The notes beneath the pieces were generated by a model. The model saw only the letters and a program-made list of their open reading frames with translations. It did no database searches and was not told the DNA's origin. This document shows, piece after piece, positions 53,257 through 64,000 of a stretch of DNA of 64,000 bases. The position numbers and the translations under genes are program-made. Source of the stretch: Gordonia sp. PP30 (GTDB lineage: Bacteria > Actinomycetota > Actinomycetes > Mycobacteriales > Mycobacteriaceae). How positions within the stretch are numbered: position 1 is the first letter of the stretch; every line of letters starts with the position of its first letter. Location of the stretch: the NCBI RefSeq assembly GCF_023100845.1, contig NZ_CP095864.1, positions 1,612,001-1,676,000 on the forward strand, written 5' to 3'.

Positions 53257-53730
53257 CTACAGCGACAGGTCCCGGCGCAGCTTGGCGACGTGCCCGGTGG
53301 CCCGCACGTTGTATTGTGCGGCGGCGATGTGGCCGGTCTCGTCGATCAGGAAGGTGGACCGGATGACGCCGGTCACCACCTTGCCGTAGAGCTTCTTCTC
53401 GCCGAACGCGCCGTAGGCGGTCAGCACCGTCTTGTCCGGGTCGGACAGGAGTGGGAAGTTGAGGTCATCGCGGGCGGCGAACTTGGCGAGCTTCTCCGGC
53501 TTGTCGGGGGAGATACCGATCACGGCGACGCCCTCGCCGTTCAGCTCCGCGAGGTTGTCGCGGAAGTCGCACGCCTGCTTGGTGCAACCCGGCGTCATTG
53601 CGGCGGGGTAGAAATAGACGATCACCTTCCGGCCGGCGTACTCGGCGAGGGAGACCGGATCGCCGTTCGCGTCGGGGAGCGAGAACGGGGGAGCGATGTC
53701 ACCGGGTACCAGGCGTCCGTCTACAGGCAT
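53257..53730 (-). CDS. bcp: thiol peroxidase / peroxiredoxin Q (Bcp)
   Basis: 157 residues. AhpC/TSA fold with the peroxidatic Cys in YPAAMTPGCTKQACDFRDNL, which also supplies the resolving Cys five residues later, the BCP-type arrangement. It reduces H2O2 and lipid hydroperoxides using thioredoxin. A TAGGGT box 6 nt before the ATG suggests a leaderless or near-leaderless mRNA. Same neighbourhood as Rv2521 in M. tuberculosis. Confidence 0.93.
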   Translation of the reverse strand: MPVDGRLVPGDIAPPFSLPDANGDPVSLAEYAGRKVIVYFYPAAMTPGCTKQACDFRDNLAELNGEGVAVIGISPDKPEKLAKFAARDDLNFPLLSDPDKTVLTAYGAFGEKKLYGKVVTGVIRSTFLIDETGHIAAAQYNVRATGHVAKLRRDLSL

Positions 53731-53736
53731 GACCTC

Positions 53737-53742
53737 ACCCTA
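53737..53742 (-). promoter_or_regulatory. -10 element of bcp
   Basis: On the minus strand TAGGGT lies 6 nt upstream of the bcp ATG. Confidence 0.4.
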
Positions 53743-53960
53743 GCTGGGCCGCTCCCCGGGCGTAACGGCCGAGCCGGGCGAAGTGGGCCACGCCCCGGCG
53801 GCGGAGACCGGGGCGAGGTCGGTGCCGTCGTCCACGCCCGGCGTCCCTGCAGCGGCCGCGCTGGGTACTCTCGACACATCGCGGGTTCGCAGCCCGCGAG
53901 CGACACCGATGCAGTGATCCCGTCATGAGCGGGTGAACGACACCAACCGTGGAGGACCGC

Positions 53961-54185
53961 GTGGCCGACGACACCGACAAGATCGAGCAGCAGATCGCGC
54001 AAGCGCGCGAGGAACTGGCGACAACCCTGGATCAGCTCGCCGAGCGGGCGAATCCGCAGCACCTGGCCAACGATGCCAAGACCAAGGTACTTGCCTTCCT
54101 GAACCGGCCCCCGGTGAAGTTCGGTCTGATCGGTGCTGGCGGCCTGATGGTGGTCCTGGTGGTCCGCAAGGTCGTCAGGAACTGA
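53961..54185 (+). CDS. DUF3618 small membrane-anchored protein
   Basis: 74 residues. An amphipathic helix (DDTDKIEQQIAQAREELATT then LDQLAERANP) is followed by one C-terminal membrane segment (FGLIGAGGLMVVLVVRKVVR). DUF3618 proteins are small actinobacterial membrane proteins without a known role; this is the Rv2520c counterpart. GTG 53961 is preferred because GGAGG (53951-53955) lies 5 nt upstream; GTG 53949 is an alternative. TACTCT at 53866-53871 is a possible -10. Confidence 0.82.
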   Translation: MADDTDKIEQQIAQAREELATTLDQLAERANPQHLANDAKTKVLAFLNRPPVKFGLIGAGGLMVVLVVRKVVRN

Positions 54186-54279
54186 CCCCGCCGGTCGCTT
54201 GCGGAGGCGAAAAATGGCGTTGACCAGCCGATTTTTATCTCGGCGGTACGCCTGTTAATGTTTCTTCTCGCAAGGCCAA

Positions 54280-54355
<76 letters not shown>

Positions 54356-54356
54356 G

Positions 54357-54395
54357 GAACCGCCCCTCACCGGCCAGAACGGTGAGGGGCGGTTC
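54357..54395 (+). terminator. terminator of tRNA-Lys
   Basis: Perfect 16-bp stem (GAACCGCCCCTCACCG with CGGTGAGGGGCGGTTC) and a 7-nt loop, beginning one base after the tRNA CCA end and followed by TT. Confidence 0.85.
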
Positions 54396-54536
54396 TTCGC
54401 ATCCCTGGGTACTCCACTGGAAGCCCGCCGGAATCGGGTCGCTCGACCTGCGAGCGTGGACGGGATGGGTACGGTACGAGACGCCGGACCTTCGGGCCCC
54501 CGGGTGAGCGGGAAGGTCGCGACCGGGGATGCCGGT

Positions 54537-55232
54537 TCAGCCGGCCGTGTCAGTTACGGCGCGCTCGATCAGATCGACGACCTCGACGGGGTGTGAGGCG
54601 AGCGAGGCGTGACTCGAGTCCAGTTCGATGGTGCCGCGCGGGGACAGGCGCCGGGCCATACGCCGCTGATTGTCTGGATGGATCATGTGGTCGGCGGTGG
54701 ACACCTGGTACCAGCTCGGCTTGTGGCGCCAGGCCGGATCGGTGATCGGGTCGCCGAACGTCGAAGCGAGCGGCGCTTTCTGTGTCACCGCCATGACGAG
54801 CACGTCGTTCGCGGAGAGATCCTGAGCGAAGCTCTCGCCGAACTCGGTGTGCTTGATCCACAGGTAGCCGTCCGAGTCGGGCACCAGGGAGGCCGCGCCC
54901 GCAGGCGGGTTCTCCTGGGTGATGGCGCCGGGGCTCTCGCCGGCGTCGGGCGCGAAAGCCGCGACATAGACCAATGCCCGCACGTTCGGGAGGTTTCCGG
55001 CCTCGGTGATGACCGCGCCGCCGTATGAATGGCCGACGAGGACCACCGGACCACTGATCTGCGCCACCATCGTGCGCGTGCGCTCGGCGTCGTCCCGAAG
55101 CGATGTCAGGGGATTCTCCACGGCGCGGATCTCCGAGTAGCCCCGCCGGTGGAGTTCGATGATCACATTCGCCCAGTGCGCTGCACCGCCCCAGAACCCG
55201 TGGACGAGGACGATGGTCGGCTGGTCTGCCAT
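54537..55232 (-). CDS. alpha/beta hydrolase
   Basis: 231 residues. Oxyanion-hole motif VLVHGFWGGAAHWANVI, nucleophile elbow VVLVGHSYGGAVITEAG (Ser), and the catalytic His near ELDSSHASLASHPVEV. The short cap (PAGAASLVPDSDGYLWIKH) resembles the small EstC/MES-type hydrolases. The substrate is unknown. The start is the ATG before ADQPTIVLVHG, with GAAGGG upstream. Divergent (69 bp) from a frameshifted AraC-type regulator that probably controlled it. Confidence 0.88.
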   Translation of the reverse strand: MADQPTIVLVHGFWGGAAHWANVIIELHRRGYSEIRAVENPLTSLRDDAERTRTMVAQISGPVVLVGHSYGGAVITEAGNLPNVRALVYVAAFAPDAGESPGAITQENPPAGAASLVPDSDGYLWIKHTEFGESFAQDLSANDVLVMAVTQKAPLASTFGDPITDPAWRHKPSWYQVSTADHMIHPDNQRRMARRLSPRGTIELDSSHASLASHPVEVVDLIERAVTDTAG

Positions 55233-55301
55233 GGCTGATCCCTTCACATGTCGATAGCTATGCTGTCGTCAGCCAGCGTAGAAGGATGAAAGGCTAAAAA
55301 A

Positions 55302-56182
55302 GTGGCCGAATCGACGAGTTTCTTTGCAGATCCTCCAGGCCCAGATCCGGACGCGCTTTCTGAGCTGCTTCAGTCCGTCCGTCTGCGAGGAGCACGTGCG
55401 GCCAGCATGTCGGCTGCCCACAGCTTCACCGAGCGGGTGCGCGGTCGGCGCATGATGTACCTGGCGACGACCCCCGGAGTCGCGGTGACGGCACAGTCTC
55501 GACGTATTGATCTCGCTTCGGGAGACCTCGTACTCCTCGGACGCGGTGACGATCACGAACTGTGGGGGACGGGGGAAACGAATGGTTGTGCGGAGAATTC
55601 GATACCGACAGCGCTGCCGCGGACGGTGTCCTTTCCGTCCTGCCCGCCGTGATCCATTGCGAGGCGAGTGCGCCGGGTTCGGCGTGGCTTCCGCTGAGCA
55701 TCGAGTTGCTGCTCGTCGAGACTCGGGGCCTGCGGCCCGGCCGCCACGTGATGGCGTCACGGATCCTCGACCTGCTGTTCATTCATGCGCTGCGGCAGTG
55801 GGCGGCGACCACCGACATCGCGGTGCCTGGATGGCTGACCGCGGCGATGGACCCGAACATCGGCGCCGCACTCACCGCTATCCACCGAGATCCGAGCGCT
55901 CCGTGGTCGGTGGATTCACTCGCGCAGACAGCCTTGCTGTCACGGTCGGCGTTCGCGGAGAGCTTCACCCGGCTCCTCGGCGTTGCGCCGGCGGCGTACG
56001 TTGCGCAGTGCCGACTCGACCGGGCTGCGGAACTGCTTCTCGACACCCACCTGTCGATCGCAGGGATCGGGCGGTCTGTCGGATACGCATCGGAATCGGG
56101 CTTCAGCCGAGCGTTCTCTCGCAGGTTCGGACGTCCACCGAGGACGTGGCGCAGCGAATCGAGGAGCGCTCGTCGTGTATGA
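55302..56182 (+). pseudogene. AraC-family regulator with a frameshift (cupin-6 type)
   Basis: The N-terminal half (ALSELLQSVRLRGARAASMS ... DLASGDLVLLGRGDDHELWG) reads from GTG 55302, with GAAAGG upstream. The rest of the cupin-6 domain (EWLCGEFDTDS ... GLRPGRHVMASRILDLLFIH) and the AraC HTH (AYVAQCRLDRAAELLLDTHL; GIGRSVGYASESGFSRAFSR) continue in the -1 frame from about 55565 to 56182. The break falls in two runs of five G (55564-55568 and 55571-55575), so one missing base would restore a ~290-residue protein. Either a real pseudogene, a homopolymer sequencing error or, less likely, a programmed slip. Confidence 0.8.
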
Positions 56183-56425
56183 CACCGAGGAGGGGCGGCT
56201 CGCCGTCGGGAGCGACTCTTGCACGCGGGGCGGGTCAAGCCGGAGACGTCGACCTTGCGTGGCACCGCCGACGTGATGGTCATCCGGCGGCTGTATATCT
56301 GGTTGGGCGGGTTGTCGACGCAGGTCTCAGTCGGCGGACGCCCGAGATCGCCGCTGACCGGTCCATGGCCGGTTGGCGCGGGGCGGTACCGGTGACGGAT
56401 CCGTTGTGATCGAGGGAGGTTGCTC
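56183..56425. other. non-coding or decayed stretch
   Basis: About 240 nt after the broken AraC gene. All frames are interrupted or lack gene-like composition; I see no recognisable protein remnant. It ends with a GGGAGG ribosome-binding site (56414-56419) for the next small gene. Confidence 0.4.
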
Positions 56426-56746
56426 GTGGGTATGGCGCTCTGGTTCCGGACCAGGCGGATGAGGGATCCGGTCCGGGGACGGTTCAGGGTCGACGTCTGC
56501 GCCCCGCCGGGGATCGGAGGCGGTGAGATCGCGTCGTTTTCGTACTCGGCGTATGTCCTGGGTGTCGTGTCTGGGCCGGGAATCGCGGCGACGAAGGTCA
56601 AGCACAGCTGCCAGGTGCGGGTGAAGAGGTATCCGAACAGTGGTCAGGTCGTGCCGGTGATCGTCGACCGGGCCGATCCGACCAGACTGGCGATCGTGTG
56701 GAAAGAGGTTCCGGTGCGTCCTCGGGTGTTCGGCGAGTACTCCTGA
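56426..56746 (+). CDS. small protein of unknown function
   Basis: 106 residues. Begins VGMALWFRTRRMRDPVRGRF and has a beta-rich body: RFRVDVCAPPG, SYSAYVLGVVSGPGIAATKV and GQVVPVIVDRADPTRLAIVW. The D-x-V-R-G-x-F/Y-R-V opening and VDRADPTRLxIxW ending are features I associate with small conserved actinobacterial proteins of unknown function. GTG 56426 is 6 nt after GGGAGG; the ATG two codons later is also possible. It lies in a decaying segment and may itself be a relic. Confidence 0.6.
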   Translation: MGMALWFRTRRMRDPVRGRFRVDVCAPPGIGGGEIASFSYSAYVLGVVSGPGIAATKVKHSCQVRVKRYPNSGQVVPVIVDRADPTRLAIVWKEVPVRPRVFGEYS

Positions 56747-56855
56747 CCGGCGAATCGTTCGCCGCGGCGCCGGACCGCGCCGGTCGATCGAGCCCGGGCT
56801 CATCGGGTTGACGGCGTTCACATCCGCTCGTGGCGTGTTGCTGTCACCGCAATGC

Positions 56856-57255
56856 ATGACGAGGGGCGACGAGCACACCATTCCGGGCGCCAACGGACAG
56901 ATCGCGGTCCAGTTGGCCCGCGATCTCGCACGGCACCACTCCGCCGATCTCCGCTCGATCAGTCGCACCCCGACAAAGGTACCGACGACGACTTCGGTCA
57001 GACCTGGCGCCTGCCGGTCGATGTCCACCGTCTCACCTACACGCAGTTCGTGCAGCTCGCCGTGGAGACCCTCGGCGCTGGCGACGGATACACCGTTGCG
57101 CCCGGTTGGCTGCTGACCGCCGCCGGTGTGGTCCACCCGGAGCTGCGCGCGATCGGTGAACTCCTTCCGCGCTATGCGCACGACCACAACTCGACGCCGC
57201 TACGTTCAACGCGCGCCTCCCGGACTTCGCGGTCACCGGCTTCGTGGAGGGCTGA
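56856..57255 (+). pseudogene. remnant of an NAD-dependent epimerase/reductase
   Basis: Three frames must be joined to read it. The first gives an SDR N-terminus (GANGQIAVQLARDLARHHSA then DLRSISRTPTKV) at ~56877-56990. The second gives the C-terminal part (FGQTWRLPVDVHRLTYTQFV; YTVAPGWLLTAAGVVHPELR; AIGELLPRYAHDH) at ~56990-57195. The last gives FNARLPDFAVTGFVEG and a stop at 57253-57255. The middle of the protein is deleted at about 56990, and one T is missing near 57190 (AACTCGACGCC for an expected AACTTCGACGCC). Not functional. Confidence 0.72.
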
Positions 57256-57308
57256 GCCTGATTCGCGCCGTAGCCGAGGAAGGACCGAGCCGCTAAGGGC
57301 ATCCTGTG

Positions 57309-57322
57309 TTTGGGTACCCTAA
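57309..57322. promoter_or_regulatory. candidate iron box upstream of the NRPS
   Basis: TTTGG-GTAC-CCTAA, 60 bp before the NRPS start. It matches 11 of 14 positions of the inner part of the IdeR/DtxR consensus (TTAGG-CTAA-CCTAA) and has the same 5-4-5 layout as the site at 62563-62576. Confidence 0.5.
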
Positions 57323-57381
57323 TCAGCGAAGTTCCGCTCGGCCGTCGTCGCCCGTTCCGCACCGGAGGATTGTGTACTCGC

Positions 57382-61294
<3,913 letters not shown>

Positions 61295-61302
<8 letters not shown>

Positions 61303-62518
61303 CACCGACCTGCGGCGGCCCGGACCGGAAGAACCCGGACCTGAAGAACTCCGGGCGCTGGTGCTGCACCCGTCGGCCGCCCTCCCGCACGACGTGCTCG
61401 TCGGCGCCGCGACCCCGGTGATCACCGATCACCCCGGCGACCCGGACCGCCAGCGCATCCTCTTCCTCTGGCAGCCGACCGGCGGCGACCCGGATCCGGC
61501 CGGGGTGTACGTCTGGGTCAACCGGCTCACCGACAAGAATCACGCCGACGCCGGCCTGATGCGCCGCAAGCCGGGGACGCGGCTGTGGTTCACCGAGATC
61601 ACGGCCCCGCGCGGCGCGATGGCCGGGTACCGGATCTATCCGTTCGCCGCGGATTCGCCGGGCGTCGTCGACGGGCGGATCGTGTACTCGCGCGAGGTGG
61701 TGCGGGGCGCGCGGATCGACACCCGGAACACCGAGTTCCGCGCCGGCTCGCCGTTCGGTTCGGTGCTGCGGTGCGCCGGCGCGCCCCCTCTCGGCGACTG
61801 GGTCGATCCGGTCGCGGCGCCGGGCGTCACCGAGACCCTGACGCTGACCGCCGACGGCCGGGTGCTCCGCTGCCCGTTGAGCGTTCCCGGCCGCCCGGCC
61901 GACGGCGCCCCCGTCGACCTGCTCGTGGTGTTCGACGCGGAGAAGTGGTTCGGCCGCTACCGGCTGCCCGCGGTGCTCGCCCGCGCCGCGAGCGCCGGCC
62001 GGGTGGCGCGCCGGTTCGCGGTGGTCGGCATCGAGTCGCCCGCGGCACCGGGCGACCGGCTCGCGGTGCTGGGCGGCAACCGTGCCGTCCTCGACGCCGT
62101 GGCCACCGAGCTGATACCGCGGGTGCGCGGCCAGCTGCCGGGACCGCCGTCGCGCGTGATCGTCGCGGGGCAGAGTCTCGGCGGCCTCGCGGCGCTCAGT
62201 CTCGCGGCCTGGCATCCGGGCGTCGTCGACGAGGTGCTGGCCTACTCGCCGTCGGTGTGGTGCCGGCCGGGTCTGACCGCCCGCCCGGCGCAGGTCCACG
62301 ACCGGCAGGAATGGATTCACGACCAGCTCCGCGCCGCCACCGGCCGGTTGCCGCGGCTGCGACTGGCGGTGGGGGAGTTCGAGGAGGAACTCGAGCCCAC
62401 GGTGCGTGCGGCGGCGGACACGGCGGTGGCGCACGGCTTCGCGACGGAACTGCGGACCTACCCGGGTGGTCACGACGACTGCTGGTGGGCGGCGTATCTG
62501 CTCGACGATCTGATGTGA
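61295..62518 (+). CDS. Fes-like ferric-siderophore (enterochelin) esterase
   Basis: 407 residues. The N-terminal Fes domain contains [20 protein letters not shown] and the C-terminal esterase-D-type hydrolase domain has the nucleophile Ser294 in [27 protein letters not shown] and the catalytic His in [17 protein letters not shown]. It would hydrolyse the ester backbone of the iron-loaded siderophore to release iron in the cytoplasm. Start overlaps the NRPS gene by 8 bases, so synthesis and release genes share a transcript, as entF and fes lie together in enterobacteria. Confidence 0.92.
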
Positions 62519-62562
62519 CCTGACCGACACCTTCCGATTTGTCCGCTCCGCGGACCTGCAAG

Positions 62563-62576
62563 TTAGGATTGCCTAA
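62563..62576. promoter_or_regulatory. candidate iron box and overlapping -10 of the propeller gene
   Basis: TTAGG-ATTG-CCTAA (IdeR/DtxR-like, 11 of 14 to the inner consensus) overlaps the ATG at 62576. TAGGAT within it (62564-62569) is a TANNNT -10 placed 6 nt before the ATG, so a bound repressor would block a leaderless promoter directly. Confidence 0.55.
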
Positions 62577-63745
62577 TGAAATACTCAGGTACTCGTGCTC
62601 GCTCCCGCGCCGTTCGCCGCGGGCTCGCCCCCGCCGTCGTCGTCGGCACCGCTCTCGCCGTAGGTCTCGCGGCCGCCCCGCCGGCGTTCGCCGCCCCGGC
62701 CCGGTCGGGTCTGCCCGCCGGCTGGACGGTGACGCAGTCGACCATTCCGGCCGGGGTGACCGACGGCGCCCAGCTCGCCATCGACTCCGGGCGCCGGCTG
62801 GTCTACATCGCCGACGGCGACGACTACAAGTACAAGGAGCCGACGACCGGTCAGGTCCTGACCTACCCGCACCCGCTCGACCCGAAGGTCTCGGTGGTGA
62901 ACGTCGACAGCCGCAAGGTGGTGCGCGGGATCAGCTACGCCAAGCTGCCCACCGCTCCCTACCGGCTCGGCCCGGCCGTGATCCAGATGCAGCAGATCCC
63001 GACCGGTCTGGCGGTGGACACCACGCGCGGCCTGGTGATGACCACCAACTCGGAGACCTCGGCGTCGACCATCGTGAATCAGGCCGCGCGGGTCGCCACG
63101 CCCCGTGACATGGTCTCCGCGAAGCTCGCGCATCCGATGGGCATCGCCGCCGACAGCGCGACCGGGCAGGCCTACATCGCCAACGTGGGTCTCGACTCGG
63201 TGGCCGTGATCGACAGCAAGACCCGCAAGCAGAAGGGCTCCATCACCGGCCTGTTCCGGCCGTCGATGCTCGCCGTCGACTCCGCCCGCCACCGCCTGTA
63301 CATCGGCAACGCCGACACGCAGACCAAGAAGCGCAACTTCCTGACCGTGGTCGACACCACCACCAACCGGGTGATCACCAAGATCCCGACCGCGCCGAAC
63401 TCCCGCCCGACCGTCGATCCGGCGACCGGCAACGTGTACGCGGTCAGTTTCCAGACCGGCGAGATCGCGGTGATCGACGGCGGCAGCTACGCGGTCACCA
63501 CGCGCATCGCGACCAAGACCTCGCCGAACAACCTGGCGATCGACGCGCAGCGCCGGATCGGCTACACCTCGAATCTGTTCCGCAAGTCGATCACCGTCAT
63601 CGACCTGACCAAGAACACGGTCATCGGCACCATCCCCACCAAGGCGGCGACCCACACGATCGCCGTCGACCAGCGCACCGGCACCGCGTTCGCGTCGCAG
63701 TTCCAGAGCCCGAACTTGACGGTGGTCCGTGCCGCGCGTAAGTGA
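62576..63745 (+). CDS. secreted YVTN/YncE-like beta-propeller protein
   Basis: 389 residues. Long signal peptide (ARSRAVRRGLAPAVVVGTAL ... AFA-APAR). The mature protein is a chain of ~42-residue YVTN blades: LAIDSGRRLVYIADGDD, IAADSATGQAYIANVGLDSV, LAVDSARHRLYIGNADT, VDPATGNVYAVSFQTGEIAV, LAIDAQRRIGYTSNLFRKSI, IAVDQRTGTAFASQFQSPNL. Propellers of this type sit outside the membrane and bind ligands; E. coli YncE is iron-regulated. Here an iron-box-like site overlaps the start, tying it to the siderophore genes. The next gene begins within its stop codon. Confidence 0.87.
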   Translation: MKYSGTRARSRAVRRGLAPAVVVGTALAVGLAAAPPAFAAPARSGLPAGWTVTQSTIPAGVTDGAQLAIDSGRRLVYIADGDDYKYKEPTTGQVLTYPHPLDPKVSVVNVDSRKVVRGISYAKLPTAPYRLGPAVIQMQQIPTGLAVDTTRGLVMTTNSETSASTIVNQAARVATPRDMVSAKLAHPMGIAADSATGQAYIANVGLDSVAVIDSKTRKQKGSITGLFRPSMLAVDSARHRLYIGNADTQTKKRNFLTVVDTTTNRVITKIPTAPNSRPTVDPATGNVYAVSFQTGEIAVIDGGSYAVTTRIATKTSPNNLAIDAQRRIGYTSNLFRKSITVIDLTKNTVIGTIPTKAATHTIAVDQRTGTAFASQFQSPNLTVVRAARK

Positions 63746-64000
63746 TCTGGAGTATGCCGACGCTCAGTGACGAAGCCCTGTCCCGACTCCGCGGCATCCG
63801 CCGGGACATTCATGCCCATCCCGAGCTCGCCTTCGCCGAGGTCCGCACCGCGGCGCTTGTCGCCGGCCGGCTGCGCGACCTCGGCCTGGAGGTGACCGAG
63901 GGCATCGGCGGCACCGGGGTGGTCGGCGTGGTGCGCGGCCGGGCCGGCGGACCGGTGATCGGCCTGCGGGCCGACATGGATGCGCTGCCGATCGTCGAGG
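63742..64000 (+). CDS. M20-family amidohydrolase (hippurate hydrolase-like), truncated by the window edge
   Basis: Only the first ~86 residues are visible. SRLRGIRRDIHAHPELAFAE and the metal-site motif GLRADMDALPI identify an M20D amidohydrolase of the IAA-amino-acid/hippurate hydrolase type. GTG 63742 overlaps the propeller stop by 4 bases as in many operons here; ATG 63754 is the alternative, but the GGAG before it is only 1 nt away. Substrate unknown. Confidence 0.8.
   Translation, partial: MIWSMPTLSDEALSRLRGIRRDIHAHPELAFAEVRTAALVAGRLRDLGLEVTEGIGGTGVVGVVRGRAGGPVIGLRADMDALPIVE

Noticed and set aside
56183..56425. Protein-coding remnant after the AraC gene
   Set aside because: No frame on either strand gives a recognisable motif or codon pattern.

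Overview
The window is high-GC DNA from a mycolate-type actinobacterium (order Mycobacteriales). Three things point there: a single-chain type I fatty-acid synthase followed by acpS, a DUF222/HNH endonuclease, and long stretches of gene order shared with Mycobacterium tuberculosis (nucS, methylmalonyl-CoA epimerase, fadA4, YbbN-like; dinG, pncB, clpS, DUF2017, P1 peptidase; rhomboid, murI, Rv1339-type hydrolase, rph, rdgB, Rv1342c/Rv1343c-type; fas, acpS, bcp, DUF3618). No PE/PPE genes are present. Gordonia or a close relative is my best guess, but it is inferred from gene content only.

Layout. 1-5.5 kb: a primary-amine oxidation operon (aldehyde dehydrogenase, copper amine oxidase, universal stress protein) opposite a PucR-type regulator. 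5.5-10.7 kb: mismatch endonuclease NucS, a DivIVA-domain protein, methylmalonyl-CoA epimerase, thiolase, a DUF3817-CD225 membrane protein and a redox-dead thioredoxin/TPR protein. 11-12.9 kb: a DUF222/HNH endonuclease. 12.9-18.7 kb (minus strand): pncB-pncA-dinG-glgB, joined by 4-base overlaps. 18.7-22.9 kb: clpS, DUF2017, P1 peptidase, rhomboid, murI and a cAMP-phosphodiesterase-like hydrolase. 23-24 kb: a solitary AbiEi/DUF559-like gene between related repeat arrays. 24.2-26.4 kb: rph, rdgB and two small membrane proteins. 26.5-31.5 kb: LysE exporter with Lrp regulator, tRNA-Leu, a degenerate XRE/cupin protein, a large secreted protein of unknown function and a methyltransferase. 31.5-38.1 kb: a repeat block, a transsulfuration-type PLP enzyme, an OpgC-like acyltransferase, FadD and DeaD. 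38.2-42.7 kb: a TetR/efflux-like pair with visible operators, an HTH-sirtuin operon behind a perfect palindrome, a HIT protein, a DUF4189 protein and an LppX/LprG lipoprotein. 43-54.3 kb: fas, acpS, TetR, bcp, DUF3618, tRNA-Lys. 54.5-57.3 kb: a decaying accessory segment (hydrolase, frameshifted AraC regulator, small unknown, remnant of an NAD-dependent epimerase). 57.3-64 kb: a serine-type EntF-like NRPS, a Fes-like esterase and a secreted beta-propeller, with two similar iron-box-like sites, then the start of an M20 amidohydrolase.

Regulation can be read in several places. At least six genes have a TANNNT element exactly 7 nt before the start codon, which implies leaderless mRNAs. One such element is shared by the divergent genes pncB and clpS. 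Convergent gene ends are either almost fused (16 nt or less, or overlapping) or filled with dispersed repeats or a hairpin. The most interesting leads are the repeat-flanked AbiEi-like gene, the iron-linked NRPS/esterase/propeller set, the palindrome-controlled HTH-sirtuin operon, the DUF3817-CD225 fusion and the cysteine-rich tail on the amine oxidase.
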